A stretch of DNA of 64,000 nucleotides, taken from contig CP065014.1 of the NCBI GenBank assembly GCA_016700335.1, forward strand, positions 1,773,001 to 1,837,000, given 5' to 3'. This DNA comes from Chlorobiota bacterium (lineage in GTDB: Bacteria; Bacteroidota; Ignavibacteria; OLB7). Under the pieces are notes generated by a model, which had not been told where the DNA came from, searched no databases, and was given only the letters and a program-made list of their open reading frames with translations. Each line of letters starts with the position of its first letter. Position 1 is the first letter of the stretch. The position numbers were made by a program, and so were the translations under genes. Positions 37,475 to 47,279 of the stretch are shown here, one piece after another.

Positions 37475-39001
37475 TTAAAATAAATAGACAATAGATAATA
37501 ACGGAGCAATAGGAATTTTAGGGGCAGTTGCCCCATTTAAAGTTAAACCTAAAAACCCCAATCCCAAATCGAAACCATATTTATCTGTGAAGTATCTTAT
37601 TGAAAACAGTACTGGGATTAAATCCAAGTTTTTCATGTAACTCAACTCCCCACATATTTTCCAATTTGAACCAATTTTATAATCACCACCTAAAGATAAA
37701 AATGGTGTTTCTCTAGTATAACTTTCAATTTTAGGAACTAATTTATTTGAACTATCTAAATAGGTAATGTATGTTTCATGGTAGTTATAAGAGTCACCAA
37801 TGTTAACAGAGAATCTACTATTTTCAGTACCATAACTTAATGCTAAATAACCAATGTTCAAACTAATTTTTGAATCAGTTGTATCCTTTGTTATGCTCTT
37901 ATCAAATATGCTTCTAGCCCACTGATAACCTCCTGCAACATTAAATTTACTACCAATTTTAAATCCAATTTTAGTACCAATTGAATATGAACCAAACATA
38001 TCACCTTTAGGTCCTTGCCAATCATCTGGCATTGGAACAAGCCCTGCTGCAATAATCATCACATTGCTTGTTATACTATATCCAGTAGTAAATCCAAGAA
38101 AATCATAATTACCTAAACTCAATTTTCCAGCTTCAGGAATAATTGCATTTGGAATTAAAATTGTTCTGAAATTTGTAGGGTCATTTGTTATTTTTTCATC
38201 TTCTATTTTAGTTATAATTTTTGGTTTTACAACATTAGGAACTGTAATAACGCTATCAATAACTGGATTCTTTTTAGGACTAAAAAAAGCTAACCCAGTA
38301 TCAGAAACAGCATAATTTGTTAAATTTTCAAATTTATATTTTCTTCTAATCCATGTAATAACTGGGAATTTAAAAACTCCTGGAATTTCTGAATTAAAAC
38401 AAACTTCATAGTTAAAATTTACCCCACCTCTAATGAAATATGGTAAAGAAACTGGCAATGCAAATTCCACTCTATCATCATCTACAGTTACTGAATCTAG
38501 AAAAATACCATCACTTTGATCTGTTCTAATCTGAAATTGATTGCAATTTTTGTAACCAGCTTCAATTGAAGGTAATTTATTAACATCAATATTCCAAACT
38601 GTGTTTAAAGGGATTTTAAATCTAAAAATTCTATTTTTACAATCTATAACTTTTAGATCCATACCTATTCGATCTTTAACAGTATTAACATTTACTCCAA
38701 GTCTAATCTTATTAGAGCAATTTGTTGTAGGTAAGTTAGAGATATTTATTAACTTTTCATTAGTTAAAGTAGTTGTTGCATCCAAACCATTGTAATTTAC
38801 CAAACTATAAAATGTTGGATGAATTTCTTTAATACCATTTTCAGATATTATTTCAATTATGTTTTTACTTGGATATAACTCTGGAGGATAAATATATACT
38901 TTACTAGTATCAAACCTATTTCTTTGGGAAAATAAATTTAATGTTAATAGGGGTAAAAAAAATATTAATACCAAACTATATTTAATGATATTTTTTATCA
39001 T
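37475..39001 (-). CDS. predicted outer-membrane beta-barrel protein
   Basis: 508 residues with a signal peptide (FFLPLLTLNLFSQ). The first 270 residues are beta-rich without a recognised family. From about 280 on there are alternating amphipathic strands (KIGFKIGSKFNVAGGYQWAR, GYLALSYGTENSRFSVNIGD) and the protein ends in a terminal Phe after an alternating hydrophobic strand, as expected for a BAM substrate. It is the first gene of a unit with two T9SS-type secreted proteins, so it may anchor or help display them. That link is inferred. Confidence 0.6.
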   Translation of the reverse strand: MIKNIIKYSLVLIFFLPLLTLNLFSQRNRFDTSKVYIYPPELYPSKNIIEIISENGIKEIHPTFYSLVNYNGLDATTTLTNEKLINISNLPTTNCSNKIRLGVNVNTVKDRIGMDLKVIDCKNRIFRFKIPLNTVWNIDVNKLPSIEAGYKNCNQFQIRTDQSDGIFLDSVTVDDDRVEFALPVSLPYFIRGGVNFNYEVCFNSEIPGVFKFPVITWIRRKYKFENLTNYAVSDTGLAFFSPKKNPVIDSVITVPNVVKPKIITKIEDEKITNDPTNFRTILIPNAIIPEAGKLSLGNYDFLGFTTGYSITSNVMIIAAGLVPMPDDWQGPKGDMFGSYSIGTKIGFKIGSKFNVAGGYQWARSIFDKSITKDTTDSKISLNIGYLALSYGTENSRFSVNIGDSYNYHETYITYLDSSNKLVPKIESYTRETPFLSLGGDYKIGSNWKICGELSYMKNLDLIPVLFSIRYFTDKYGFDLGLGFLGLTLNGATAPKIPIAPLLSIVYLF

Positions 39002-39097
39002 AATTTAAAGGTGTAAAATTCTATAATATTTAATTAAAATTATGCTATTTAAAATTAAAAATTTCTCATTGTTTACTTATTAATTTTGATAACACTG

Positions 39098-39733
39098 TTA
39101 AAATTTAAAATTGTTTAAATGTTCTTCAATGAGATCTGAAACTTCTGGTTTGAATTTCATTAAGTCAAAAACATTCATTAAAGAATAAACTTTCACACCA
39201 ATAAGTTCCTCTAAATTTTGCTTTGCAGTTTTTCCAGTTGAATCAATTGGTTCACATCTATCAAAAGCTATAATAATTCCTAAGGTAGAACATCCAACAA
39301 CTTTCAACTTTTCAATTGCTTCCATTTTAGTTAATCCATTTGAAATTACATCATCTACAATTACAGCTTTATCTCCATTGCTAATTAAGCCTATAAAAGC
39401 CGAATTATCACCATGAGTTTTAACTTCTTTTCTATCGCTAACAGCCCTCAAACTAGCTCTGTCACTTCCTTGAAGTGCAATTGCAGTGGCAACAGATAGA
39501 GGAATACCTTTGTAAGCAGACCCAAATATTACAGTGGCTTCATTAAAATCAGAAATCGATTTTAACAAATCAGCATATAATTTGCCCATTTTGTAAAGCT
39601 GATCTCCAGTACATAAAGAACCAGTATTAAAAAAATAAGGTGACTTCCTTCCACTTTTTAAAGTGAAATCTCCAAACATCAAATTATTATTTGAAATAAA
39701 AAATTCTATAGCTTCTTTAGTTATATTTTCCAC
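39098..39733 (-). CDS. pyrE: orotate phosphoribosyltransferase
   Basis: 211 residues. It makes OMP from orotate and PRPP in pyrimidine synthesis. The PRPP loop is IVDDVISNGLTK. Other landmarks are FTLKSGRKSPYFFNTG at the N-terminus, FGSAYKGIPLSVATAI, and DRKEVKTHGD for the flexible catalytic loop. The AFDRCEP stretch is also typical of this family. Stand-alone gene; no other pyr genes are seen. Confidence 0.93.
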   Translation of the reverse strand: MENITKEAIEFFISNNNLMFGDFTLKSGRKSPYFFNTGSLCTGDQLYKMGKLYADLLKSISDFNEATVIFGSAYKGIPLSVATAIALQGSDRASLRAVSDRKEVKTHGDNSAFIGLISNGDKAVIVDDVISNGLTKMEAIEKLKVVGCSTLGIIIAFDRCEPIDSTGKTAKQNLEELIGVKVYSLMNVFDLMKFKPEVSDLIEEHLNNFKF

Positions 39734-39830
39734 TTTTGTATTTTATTTTTATTAGTCCTAAAAACTCTACAATTATTACAAATAACGAATTCAAATATAT
39801 TTTGTAAAACCTTTAATAATTTATAAATTT

Positions 39831-40163
39831 TTAAAATTCAAAATTATCTTCAACATCTATCATCATTCTTAACATTGCAGATGATAGGGTTTTACCTTGA
39901 GCATCTAATTTTAATGATACAGTTCCACCACCACCAAGAGTATTATTAAGTAGAAAATTAAGTGCCCATAAATTAGGTAATTCAAACCTTTCAACCTTCC
40001 CATGGCAAATTCCTTCAAAATGTTTTTTAACTTTCTCTTCTGTAACTGCTTCCTTAATAATTTGATACCATTCCTGCTTGCGTGCGATAACTCCAACATT
40101 CCCTGCATCTCCTTTATCTCCAGAACGAGCATGTGCAATTTTAAGAAGTTGTATTTTTTTCAT
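39831..40163 (-). CDS. stand-alone AtuA C-terminal-type domain protein
   Basis: 110 residues: KIAHARSGDKGDAGNVGVIAR, HGKVERFELPNLWALNFLLN, LGGGGTVSLKLDAQGKTLSSAML. This matches the C-terminal domain that in most bacteria is attached to the large AtuA-type protein of acyclic terpene/leucine-related catabolism; AtuA itself is of uncertain biochemistry. Here only the C-terminal domain is encoded, with its own ATG. The large partner is not in the window. It is divergent from the broken plsC. Confidence 0.75.
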   Translation of the reverse strand: MKKIQLLKIAHARSGDKGDAGNVGVIARKQEWYQIIKEAVTEEKVKKHFEGICHGKVERFELPNLWALNFLLNNTLGGGGTVSLKLDAQGKTLSSAMLRMMIDVEDNFEF

Positions 40164-40250
40164 AATAATATTATTGTTAAATGTAGTATTTGTATTTTTA
40201 CAAAAATAAGTTTTAATTTTTTACTCATAACTAATAACTTTCCAACTTTT

Positions 40251-41062
40251 TTGTACCGTCAATTTATTGCGATTATTAAAATCGCGTTATTATGTATTAC
40301 TGCGGTAATAACATTTCCAATTCTTTTTTTATCAATTGTTGTTTCTTTAATTTTTGGAGCAAGAGCAAAACAATCTGTTGTAAAATTCTTTACCCATGCA
40401 CTTCCTGCAATGTGGTTGTTTATTATGGGTATTAAAGTCAAGTATATTGGTAAATTAGACAAAAATGCAGGAGTGTTTATCTCCAACCATTTATCTTATC
40501 TTGATATTCCAATTTTTGCTTCCTCAATTGGAGGTGTTTTCGTTTCTAAACATGATATTAAATCTTGGCTATTATTGGGCAGTTTGCACAAATTGGAGGA
40601 ACTATTTTTATTAACAGAACTAGTATTAAGTCTGCTATGGAATCAACTGTTGAAATGAGACATAGAATTAAACATGGTGCTAGGGTTGTTTTTTGTCCTG
40701 AAGGTAAAATTGGTGATGGAATAGAAACTGGTAAATTTAAGGCATTTCTTTTTAGCGCAATAGCAGGTAGTGATATTTTAGTTCAGCCTTTTACTATTGT
40801 TTACACTGATGTTTATGGAAAAGAAATTACTACTGATTCAAGTAAAAACATTTACTGGAATGATGATACCCCTTTAATTAAGCATGGCTTAAGAATGTTG
40901 GCTTCTGGTCCTATTTCGGCTGAATTGCATTTCCATGATACTTTTACTGCTCCTCATGCTGGCAATAAAGATGAGATAAGAAAATATGCTGAGGAAATGA
41001 GATCTGTTATTGGTGGTAAATTTGAAGATTTTAATGAAGACAAAAATTTATATCAAGAATAA
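40251..41062 (+). pseudogene. lysophospholipid acyltransferase (PlsC-like), split by a frameshift
   Basis: Two overlapping frames together make one acyltransferase of about 270 residues. The first (to 40658) has a hydrophobic N-terminus and the HX4D catalytic motif in SNHLSYLDIP. The second (from about 40565) continues with GQFAQIGGTIFINR and the FCPEGKIGDG motif. The shift is at 40564-40572: TCTTGGCTATTATTGGG reads KSW-L in the first frame, and one extra base (such as a second C) would restore KSWPIIGQF. A real one-base deletion or an assembly error are both possible. The start is uncertain; TTG 40251 is the best standard codon. Confidence 0.8.
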
Positions 41063-41114
41063 ATTTATAGTAGATAAATATTAAAGAATAATTCACCTAA
41101 ATAGATATATATAT

Positions 41115-42170
41115 CTACAATATCTTCCATCTGTAAAAACCAAGAAAGTTAGGATTCTCCTCATTTGGATGCCATAATTTGTTTGGATGTTTACTAAGTT
41201 GTGTTAGTGTTAAATGCTTGATTAGCCCTTCATTACCTTCTCCACCATTATGATAAATAACTTCATCATTACCCAAATATATCATTGTATGGTAAGGCCA
41301 TTTTGGGTCTGAATCATTTAGATAAAAAATTATATCAGCCTTTTGTGCTTTTTTTTTTAATCTAGTAATAAAGCTCAAACTATTGTCCTTTAACCTTGAA
41401 GCATCAGCAAAATTTGAGTAACAGTTTTCTTTATATCTAATGATTGAATCTTCATTATCTCTACAATCAATTTGGAAAATTTTGGTTCCTAATATTGGTA
41501 TGTTTGGATAGTTATACTTTACCACATCTTGAATTTCTACATCACTAATTTTCTGTCTTGCTGAAAACCATTTACTATCGTGTTTTTTTAAAGCCTCACA
41601 AAATGAATACCTTATTAACCCAGCACAATCTAAAGCAGTCCACTGAGCATCTTTTTTTTTAAACTGCATTTTTGCTAATGTTGTAAACCAATATTTAAAT
41701 GACTTTTTATCATTTTCAGTATTAAGTATTAATTCTTCTGGATAAGATGAAGAACTGCTTGCTAAAGATGGAACAATGGATAAAGTAACTTCACTTGGAA
41801 TTATAAAATCTTCAGATGTAACTCGTATTACTACTTCTCCTTGTTGATAATTAGAAACCAAACGCCAAGAAAGTGAATCATTCATTCTAAATATTTTAAC
41901 TAAATCTTTACCTTCAACAATTTGAAATTTTGGTCTATTTTTCAACTCTGAAAATTTTATTTTCCTTCCAAATTTTGATGTAACTATATACTCAATTAAT
42001 GCAGATGAATTACCATCAGCATTTATTACACTTGGAGTTAACATTAATTTAGAATCTTTAGGGACTGAATCAATTTTTTTAAAAAAATAAATCAAACCAA
42101 AACCAACAATTGCTGAAATTGTAAGCCAAAGGAATTTATAACTTTTATTAGCATTCATAACTTTGAACAA
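41115..42170 (-). CDS. DUF1175 (YfaT-like) protein with membrane anchor and Ig-like domain
   Basis: 351 residues: one N-terminal membrane helix (about 12-30), a bacterial Ig-like (Big1/invasin-like) part (about 43-135, LTPSVINADGNSSALIEYIV), and a DUF1175-like domain (about 150-351). The last has WTALDCAGLIRYSFCEALK with Cys182, FADASRL, PYHTMIYLG with His294 and a terminal FLGFYRW. The Cys/His layout resembles NlpC/P60-type papain-fold enzymes; that is inference. It starts 32 bp after the larger upstream gene, in the same order as E. coli yfaA-yfaT (from memory). Confidence 0.7.
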   Translation of the reverse strand: MFKVMNANKSYKFLWLTISAIVGFGLIYFFKKIDSVPKDSKLMLTPSVINADGNSSALIEYIVTSKFGRKIKFSELKNRPKFQIVEGKDLVKIFRMNDSLSWRLVSNYQQGEVVIRVTSEDFIIPSEVTLSIVPSLASSSSSYPEELILNTENDKKSFKYWFTTLAKMQFKKKDAQWTALDCAGLIRYSFCEALKKHDSKWFSARQKISDVEIQDVVKYNYPNIPILGTKIFQIDCRDNEDSIIRYKENCYSNFADASRLKDNSLSFITRLKKKAQKADIIFYLNDSDPKWPYHTMIYLGNDEVIYHNGGEGNEGLIKHLTLTQLSKHPNKLWHPNEENPNFLGFYRWKIL

Positions 42171-42202
42171 ACAGAATTAGTAAATTAATTTTATTGATTA
42201 AA

Positions 42203-44239
42203 CTAAAATAATCTTCCGTGACCTTGTTTTAAGCCATTATTATTCTTAAATTCTATTTCTAGTGCATTAAAAAGATTTAATGCATTACACAATGGATCTA
42301 TATGTTCTTTAATTTCCTTCTTAGTGTAACTGTTGTTTATTTCAAAATATTTACTTAAAAATTCTTTAGAATTTGCTACAAATTTTGGAATAAAAACTTT
42401 TCCAGTTAAGAAAGTATTTGTTGATAATTGGGTTTGATTCAACTTGATGTTATTAACAGTTTTATCCAATAATTGAGGATTTGTTGAAATCATTAAAATG
42501 TTATTTTTTACAGCAAAACAAGGGGTTAACATCATATGAATTAGTAAAGAATCTTGTTTTTGATAAGTCTTGCTTGTATCACTGTAAACCCACTCTATAA
42601 GGTCACCATTAGATTTATCTATCAATTGACCATAAGATAATGATCCAATGAATTTTGCAAGTGTACCATAAAACTTTTTTGGCGTGCTTGGGCTTAATGG
42701 AATTGAAAGAGTGACATTATATGCTGAATTTGTTGCATCATAATTGTCAGTCCAATTCAAATAATTAACCCCTTCATAAGAAAGACAACTACTTGAAGTT
42801 AAATAAGGTAATATTTCAGTTTCAAAATTAACATTTGTTACTTGCTTTAATGAGTCAATAAATCTACTATTTAAAGCTCTTTCACCTACAATATATCTCC
42901 ACAAATCATTCGGGGATTGATTGTTAAAATTAAGGCTTATCAAATCATTGTTCACACCCTGTAATGAATATTTAGCAGGCAAATCAGTAGTTCTATTCAA
43001 TATGCGTGCTAATATATTAAGCCTAACCGCCATCTGAGATCTTGATCCAATTACTTTAAAATAGTCTGTTGGGTTAAACCAATAAAATAAAACATCTTTA
43101 ACTCCAGTTGGGTCAAGATTTGAATAACAATATTTAAAAGTTGGATCAATCCCTAATGAATTAGATTTATTAGTTTGAAAAGTTCGAACTGAATTTTCAA
43201 CAATACTTATACTTGTTCCAACAATAAAATAATCTTTTATACTTCCAAAACATAATGGCTTGCCTCCTATCCTTGATTCAATACTAGAAATTTGAGCATC
43301 GCCAATTGTATATCTTTTAATTCCAAAATTTTTACCAATTTTTTCAAATGCTTTAATAACATTTTCAGCAAATTCTAAATTTTTATCTTTATATGTTGCA
43401 ATTAATATATCATTACTATAATTAGCTAACAATAAATTATCTCTAAAAAGTTCTTCTAATGTGAATAATGATGAAGCAGGACCAAATGCCTTATTAATTC
43501 TGTCTCTTAATGTTTTAATCGATTTAAAAACAGGATATTCCCAAATGTCCTCTTTAGCAGATGAATTGCCAATTTGATTAGAAAATCCACTTGATTTGAA
43601 ATTTTGTAAAACATCATCGAAATTTGGAATTGCTAAAAAATAATCAGGATTTTTAGGAAATAAAAGAGTCATTTCATTAGTCTTAGAATTTGCATAATCA
43701 GCCTTATTTCTACTTTGTTCGTTAAAGTTAAATTCTAATCCTTTATCTTTTGGTGAAACAATAATTTGACTTTGTGTATAACCAGCTAATGGGGTAATTG
43801 AAGCAGGATCAGCAAACACTGTATTCCATAATGAATCAAGATATTTTTTTGAATTAAATGTTCCAAATGAATTAACAGATGATACTGCAACTTCATATAA
43901 GTTAGGATCTAATTTATTTATAACTGGCTTTAATATTTTAAGTGCAAATTCTTTATCAGTTAAATCATTTATTTTACTTAATGCAACCTCTTTAACAGGA
44001 TCATTACCTTGCATATTTATAAACGAAACTAATACAGTTTGTTTTTCTATTTCATTCAGGTTTGAATATAATTTACCACCAGTTTTCTTCCTGACTGCAT
44101 CTTCAAACATCGAAGAATATGTTGGGGTTTCAACAATTGGTGGTATAATATTTTGGTTTTTATCAACCATTAAATATGCAAAGAGAATTGCAATTGGAAT
44201 CATCATACATAACAAAGTTATTAAGGCAAAACGTCTCAT
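42203..44239 (-). CDS. large membrane-anchored protein of unknown function (possible YfaA/DUF2138 counterpart)
   Basis: 678 residues with one N-terminal membrane helix (ALITLLCMMIPIAILFAYLMV) and a long extracytoplasmic body. Several stretches look like DUF3352/DUF2138-type folds that read out stored per-protein sequences (FLAIPNFDDVLQ, CFGSIKDYFIVGTSISIVEN, CFAVKNNILMISTNPQLLD), but I cannot assign a family with confidence. The position directly before the DUF1175 gene is like that of yfaA in E. coli. No alpha-2-macroglobulin gene is present nearby. Confidence 0.5.
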   Translation of the reverse strand: MRRFALITLLCMMIPIAILFAYLMVDKNQNIIPPIVETPTYSSMFEDAVRKKTGGKLYSNLNEIEKQTVLVSFINMQGNDPVKEVALSKINDLTDKEFALKILKPVINKLDPNLYEVAVSSVNSFGTFNSKKYLDSLWNTVFADPASITPLAGYTQSQIIVSPKDKGLEFNFNEQSRNKADYANSKTNEMTLLFPKNPDYFLAIPNFDDVLQNFKSSGFSNQIGNSSAKEDIWEYPVFKSIKTLRDRINKAFGPASSLFTLEELFRDNLLLANYSNDILIATYKDKNLEFAENVIKAFEKIGKNFGIKRYTIGDAQISSIESRIGGKPLCFGSIKDYFIVGTSISIVENSVRTFQTNKSNSLGIDPTFKYCYSNLDPTGVKDVLFYWFNPTDYFKVIGSRSQMAVRLNILARILNRTTDLPAKYSLQGVNNDLISLNFNNQSPNDLWRYIVGERALNSRFIDSLKQVTNVNFETEILPYLTSSSCLSYEGVNYLNWTDNYDATNSAYNVTLSIPLSPSTPKKFYGTLAKFIGSLSYGQLIDKSNGDLIEWVYSDTSKTYQKQDSLLIHMMLTPCFAVKNNILMISTNPQLLDKTVNNIKLNQTQLSTNTFLTGKVFIPKFVANSKEFLSKYFEINNSYTKKEIKEHIDPLCNALNLFNALEIEFKNNNGLKQGHGRLF

Positions 44240-44337
44240 TGTATATTATTAAGAATAATTGATTTTAATAGAATTGAATAATCCATTAATATAAACTATG
44301 ACAAAAATAATCACTTTAAATTAATAAGTTAGAAATA

Positions 44338-45105
44338 TTATTTTATAAATATATTTTTAATTTTACTAATTAATGATTTTTGTTTTATAGGTAAAAATGA
44401 ATCTGAAATCATGTTTACTGGAAATCTTCTTTGTTGCTTATTATATGAATTTAATGCTATAATTAAATCCGAATCTGTATAATTATTTACTTCAACAAAA
44501 AACAATGTAGGGTGTAATACCTTATTAGGATCTTGGATTTGTTTGTTCATCATTAAAGCATTGTAATATGATGAAATTGGGATAATTGAATTCATACCAT
44601 CAAGTTTATTATGCAACCATAGAATTTTTTTTTCAGAACTTATAACTAATGCATGGCTTTTAATTTCGTCTATAAATACAGTCCTAACCTTTGAATTTGT
44701 AGCAGGACAATTCTCCCCTAACTCCCAACTAGATAATGTCCATTTATGTTTTTCAATGAAATTATTTTTCTTATTTATATCTGAAAAAAATTCAAAGAAC
44801 TCTTCACTAATTTGAAGTTCTACCATACCATCTTCACTTGGTTCGTGTATTGAAATTGAAATCGAAGTCTCTTTTTCATTATAAGAATATAATACCTCAC
44901 CTATTGACACAACTGGCTTCATACCATCATTTAAATCAACAATTTGATTCTTATCTCCAAAAATCAAATCACCTTTGCCCCACCTCCCTTCACCAATTAA
45001 CTCCTTTGAAAATATAATATCATAATACCTTTTATACCATGTTTTTGATGGTGGTAATATCCACAATATTATTTCTTGAATCTCTATTTTTAAATTTTCG
45101 TACAA
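44338..45105 (-). CDS. hypothetical protein
   Basis: 255 residues, no signal peptide and no membrane span. Mixed alpha/beta composition with a WGKGDLIFGD start region, a SISIHEPSEDG stretch and a lysine-rich C-terminal end (SLISKIKNIFIK). I do not recognise it. It is the first gene of a probable three-gene unit with the large anchored protein and the DUF1175 protein (98 bp and 32 bp gaps). Confidence 0.45.
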   Translation of the reverse strand: MYENLKIEIQEIILWILPPSKTWYKRYYDIIFSKELIGEGRWGKGDLIFGDKNQIVDLNDGMKPVVSIGEVLYSYNEKETSISISIHEPSEDGMVELQISEEFFEFFSDINKKNNFIEKHKWTLSSWELGENCPATNSKVRTVFIDEIKSHALVISSEKKILWLHNKLDGMNSIIPISSYYNALMMNKQIQDPNKVLHPTLFFVEVNNYTDSDLIIALNSYNKQQRRFPVNMISDSFLPIKQKSLISKIKNIFIK

Positions 45106-45341
45106 TTTTAACTGTTAATTTATTATCATATTATTAAACTTTACTATTAGATAAACGAATTATTTTACAAATTATTAAATTGTATTTTTTTATTTGTATA
45201 AATTTATAAAATTAAATTTTTTCTCTGTAAGTTATATTTTCCATTATTCAAATTCAAAAATTAAATTAAATATCCAAATGAAATTAATTATTAAATAAAT
45301 TATTCATGTAGCTATTTTCATAGAAATTATTTTTAATTCCG

Positions 45342-47279
45342 ATGAGATCTATTTCCATTTTCATAGTTATTATAGTTGGGGTATCAATTCAAGCACAGTC
45401 TCAAAAGCTAGAACAACATAGAATTGATTCTCTCTTAACCCAATTACAAAAAGTAAAAGAAGATACTAATAAGGTTAACCTTTTAGTAGACCTTTGTAAT
45501 TCATATTCACCTATCAACCCTGATGATGGTATAAAATATGGGAAGCAAGCATTATCTCTTGCCGAAAAACTTAACTGGAAAACAGGAATTGCTAATGCAG
45601 ATGTTTGGTTAGGGTATCTATATTATCAAAAATCAGATAACGAATTATTAACCAAATATTCTTTAAAGGCTTTAGAGCTTTATACTGAATTAGACAATAA
45701 AATAGGAATATCAAAATCACTTAATGAATTAGGAATTGCGTCTTATGAAATTGACGATTATCCAAAAGCATTAGACTTTTGGTTAAAGTCTTTAAAATTA
45801 AGGGAATTGTATGGTAGTAAAAAAGATATAGCTGGTGTTTTACAAAACATTGGGAATGTATATTTTAAAATTGCAAACTATCAAAAAGCTTTAGAATATT
45901 ATTTTAAAGCTATCAAATATTTAGAGCAAACTGAAGAAAATTTCTTAATAAACATTTCCCTCAATTCTATAGGTTATGTATATTTTGAGTTAAAAGATTA
46001 TACAAAGGCATTAGAATATTACAATAAATCATTGGCAAAAAGCAAATTAAATGGATATAAAGTTCATGAATTAGAAAGTGTAAGTTATTTAGGTCAGACT
46101 TATAATGAACTTAAAGAATATTCGAAATCTTTAGAAAATCTTTTCAACTCTTTAAAACTTTCTAAAGAAATTGGAGATAAATTTAGTTATTCATGGTGTC
46201 AATTTATTTTAGGTGAAGTTTATTTATCTATTGCAAAAGATTCTAATTCAACTTACTTAAAAACTCATTTTGCTGGTAATAGAACTGCTGTTTTACTTAA
46301 AGCAAAGGCATATACTGATAGTTCAATCTCACTGTCAAAAAAATTGGGAATTGTATATTCGGATAAGGAAATTATGAGAACTTTAAGTGAGATTCAATCC
46401 TTGCTTGGAGACTATAAAGGTGCATTGGAGAGCTATGAACTTTATTCTGCTTTTAAGGATTCTACTTTTAATTTGGAGAAAGATAAAAAAATTACTCAAA
46501 AAGCTTTGCAATATGAGTTTGATAAAAAAGAAGCTTTTACTAAAGCTGAGCAAGATAAAAAAGATACTACTCAACGTGTTATCTTAATTTCTATTTTATT
46601 AGGGTTGCTCAGTATGATTGTTTTTGCTATTGTATTTTATAATCAACGTAATAAAGTTAAGATTGAGAAAAAAAGAAGTGAAGATTTATTACTTAATATT
46701 CTACCTGAAGAAGTTGTTGAAGAAATTAAATTAACTGGTTCTGCTGTTGCAAAACAATACAATGATGTTACTGTTCTCTTTACTGACTTCGTAAATTTCA
46801 CTGGCATAAGCCAACAGCTTTCTCCTTCTGAATTAGTTGCTGAAATCCATAAAAACTTTACTGCTTTTGATGACATTATTGAAAAAAATGGATTAGAAAA
46901 AATCAAAACTATTGGCGATGCTTATATGGCTGTTTGTGGTTTGCCAAACATTTCTAATGACCATGCTTTACGTGTTGTAAAAGCTGCTATTGAAATTAGA
47001 GATTACGTAAATAAAAGTAATGGTTTGTTTCAAATTCGGATAGGTATTAATTCTGGTGAAGTGGTTGCTGGAATTGTAGGTGTAAAGAAATTTGCATACG
47101 ACATTTGGGGCGATACTGTTAACACCGCAAGCCGTATGGAAGCTAATAGCGAATCAGGCAAAATTAACATTTCTGGTAGCACTTATTCCTTAATAAAAAA
47201 TGAATTTAATTGCGAATACAGAGGTAAAATTTCTACCAAAGGAAAAGGTGAAGTTGATATGTATTTTGTTGTGGGGTGA
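45342..47279 (+). CDS. TPR sensor with class III adenylate cyclase domain
   Basis: 645 residues: signal peptide (ends near QAQS), seven or so TPR repeats (about 60-300; ALDFWLKSLKLRELYG, ALEYYFKAIKYLEQ, ALEYYNKSLAKSKLNG), a helical region, one membrane helix (about 412-433), and a cytoplasmic class III cyclase domain. The domain has both metal aspartates (LFTDFVNFTG and KTIGDAYMAV), the Lys in EKIKTIGD and Asp in AYDIWGD expected for ATP use, and NTASRME for the Asn/Arg transition-state pair. It should make cAMP in response to an extracytoplasmic cue. No effector is nearby. Confidence 0.88.
   Translation: MRSISIFIVIIVGVSIQAQSQKLEQHRIDSLLTQLQKVKEDTNKVNLLVDLCNSYSPINPDDGIKYGKQALSLAEKLNWKTGIANADVWLGYLYYQKSDNELLTKYSLKALELYTELDNKIGISKSLNELGIASYEIDDYPKALDFWLKSLKLRELYGSKKDIAGVLQNIGNVYFKIANYQKALEYYFKAIKYLEQTEENFLINISLNSIGYVYFELKDYTKALEYYNKSLAKSKLNGYKVHELESVSYLGQTYNELKEYSKSLENLFNSLKLSKEIGDKFSYSWCQFILGEVYLSIAKDSNSTYLKTHFAGNRTAVLLKAKAYTDSSISLSKKLGIVYSDKEIMRTLSEIQSLLGDYKGALESYELYSAFKDSTFNLEKDKKITQKALQYEFDKKEAFTKAEQDKKDTTQRVILISILLGLLSMIVFAIVFYNQRNKVKIEKKRSEDLLLNILPEEVVEEIKLTGSAVAKQYNDVTVLFTDFVNFTGISQQLSPSELVAEIHKNFTAFDDIIEKNGLEKIKTIGDAYMAVCGLPNISNDHALRVVKAAIEIRDYVNKSNGLFQIRIGINSGEVVAGIVGVKKFAYDIWGDTVNTASRMEANSESGKINISGSTYSLIKNEFNCEYRGKISTKGKGEVDMYFVVG

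Noticed and set aside
40002..40250. Long 5' extension of the plsC frame
   Set aside because: It runs antisense through the AtuA-like gene and has no acyltransferase-like sequence before about 40240.
41101..41116. Palindrome TAGATATATATATCTA
   Set aside because: Simple AT alternation at the 3' end of the DUF1175 gene; too low in complexity to call a site or a terminator.
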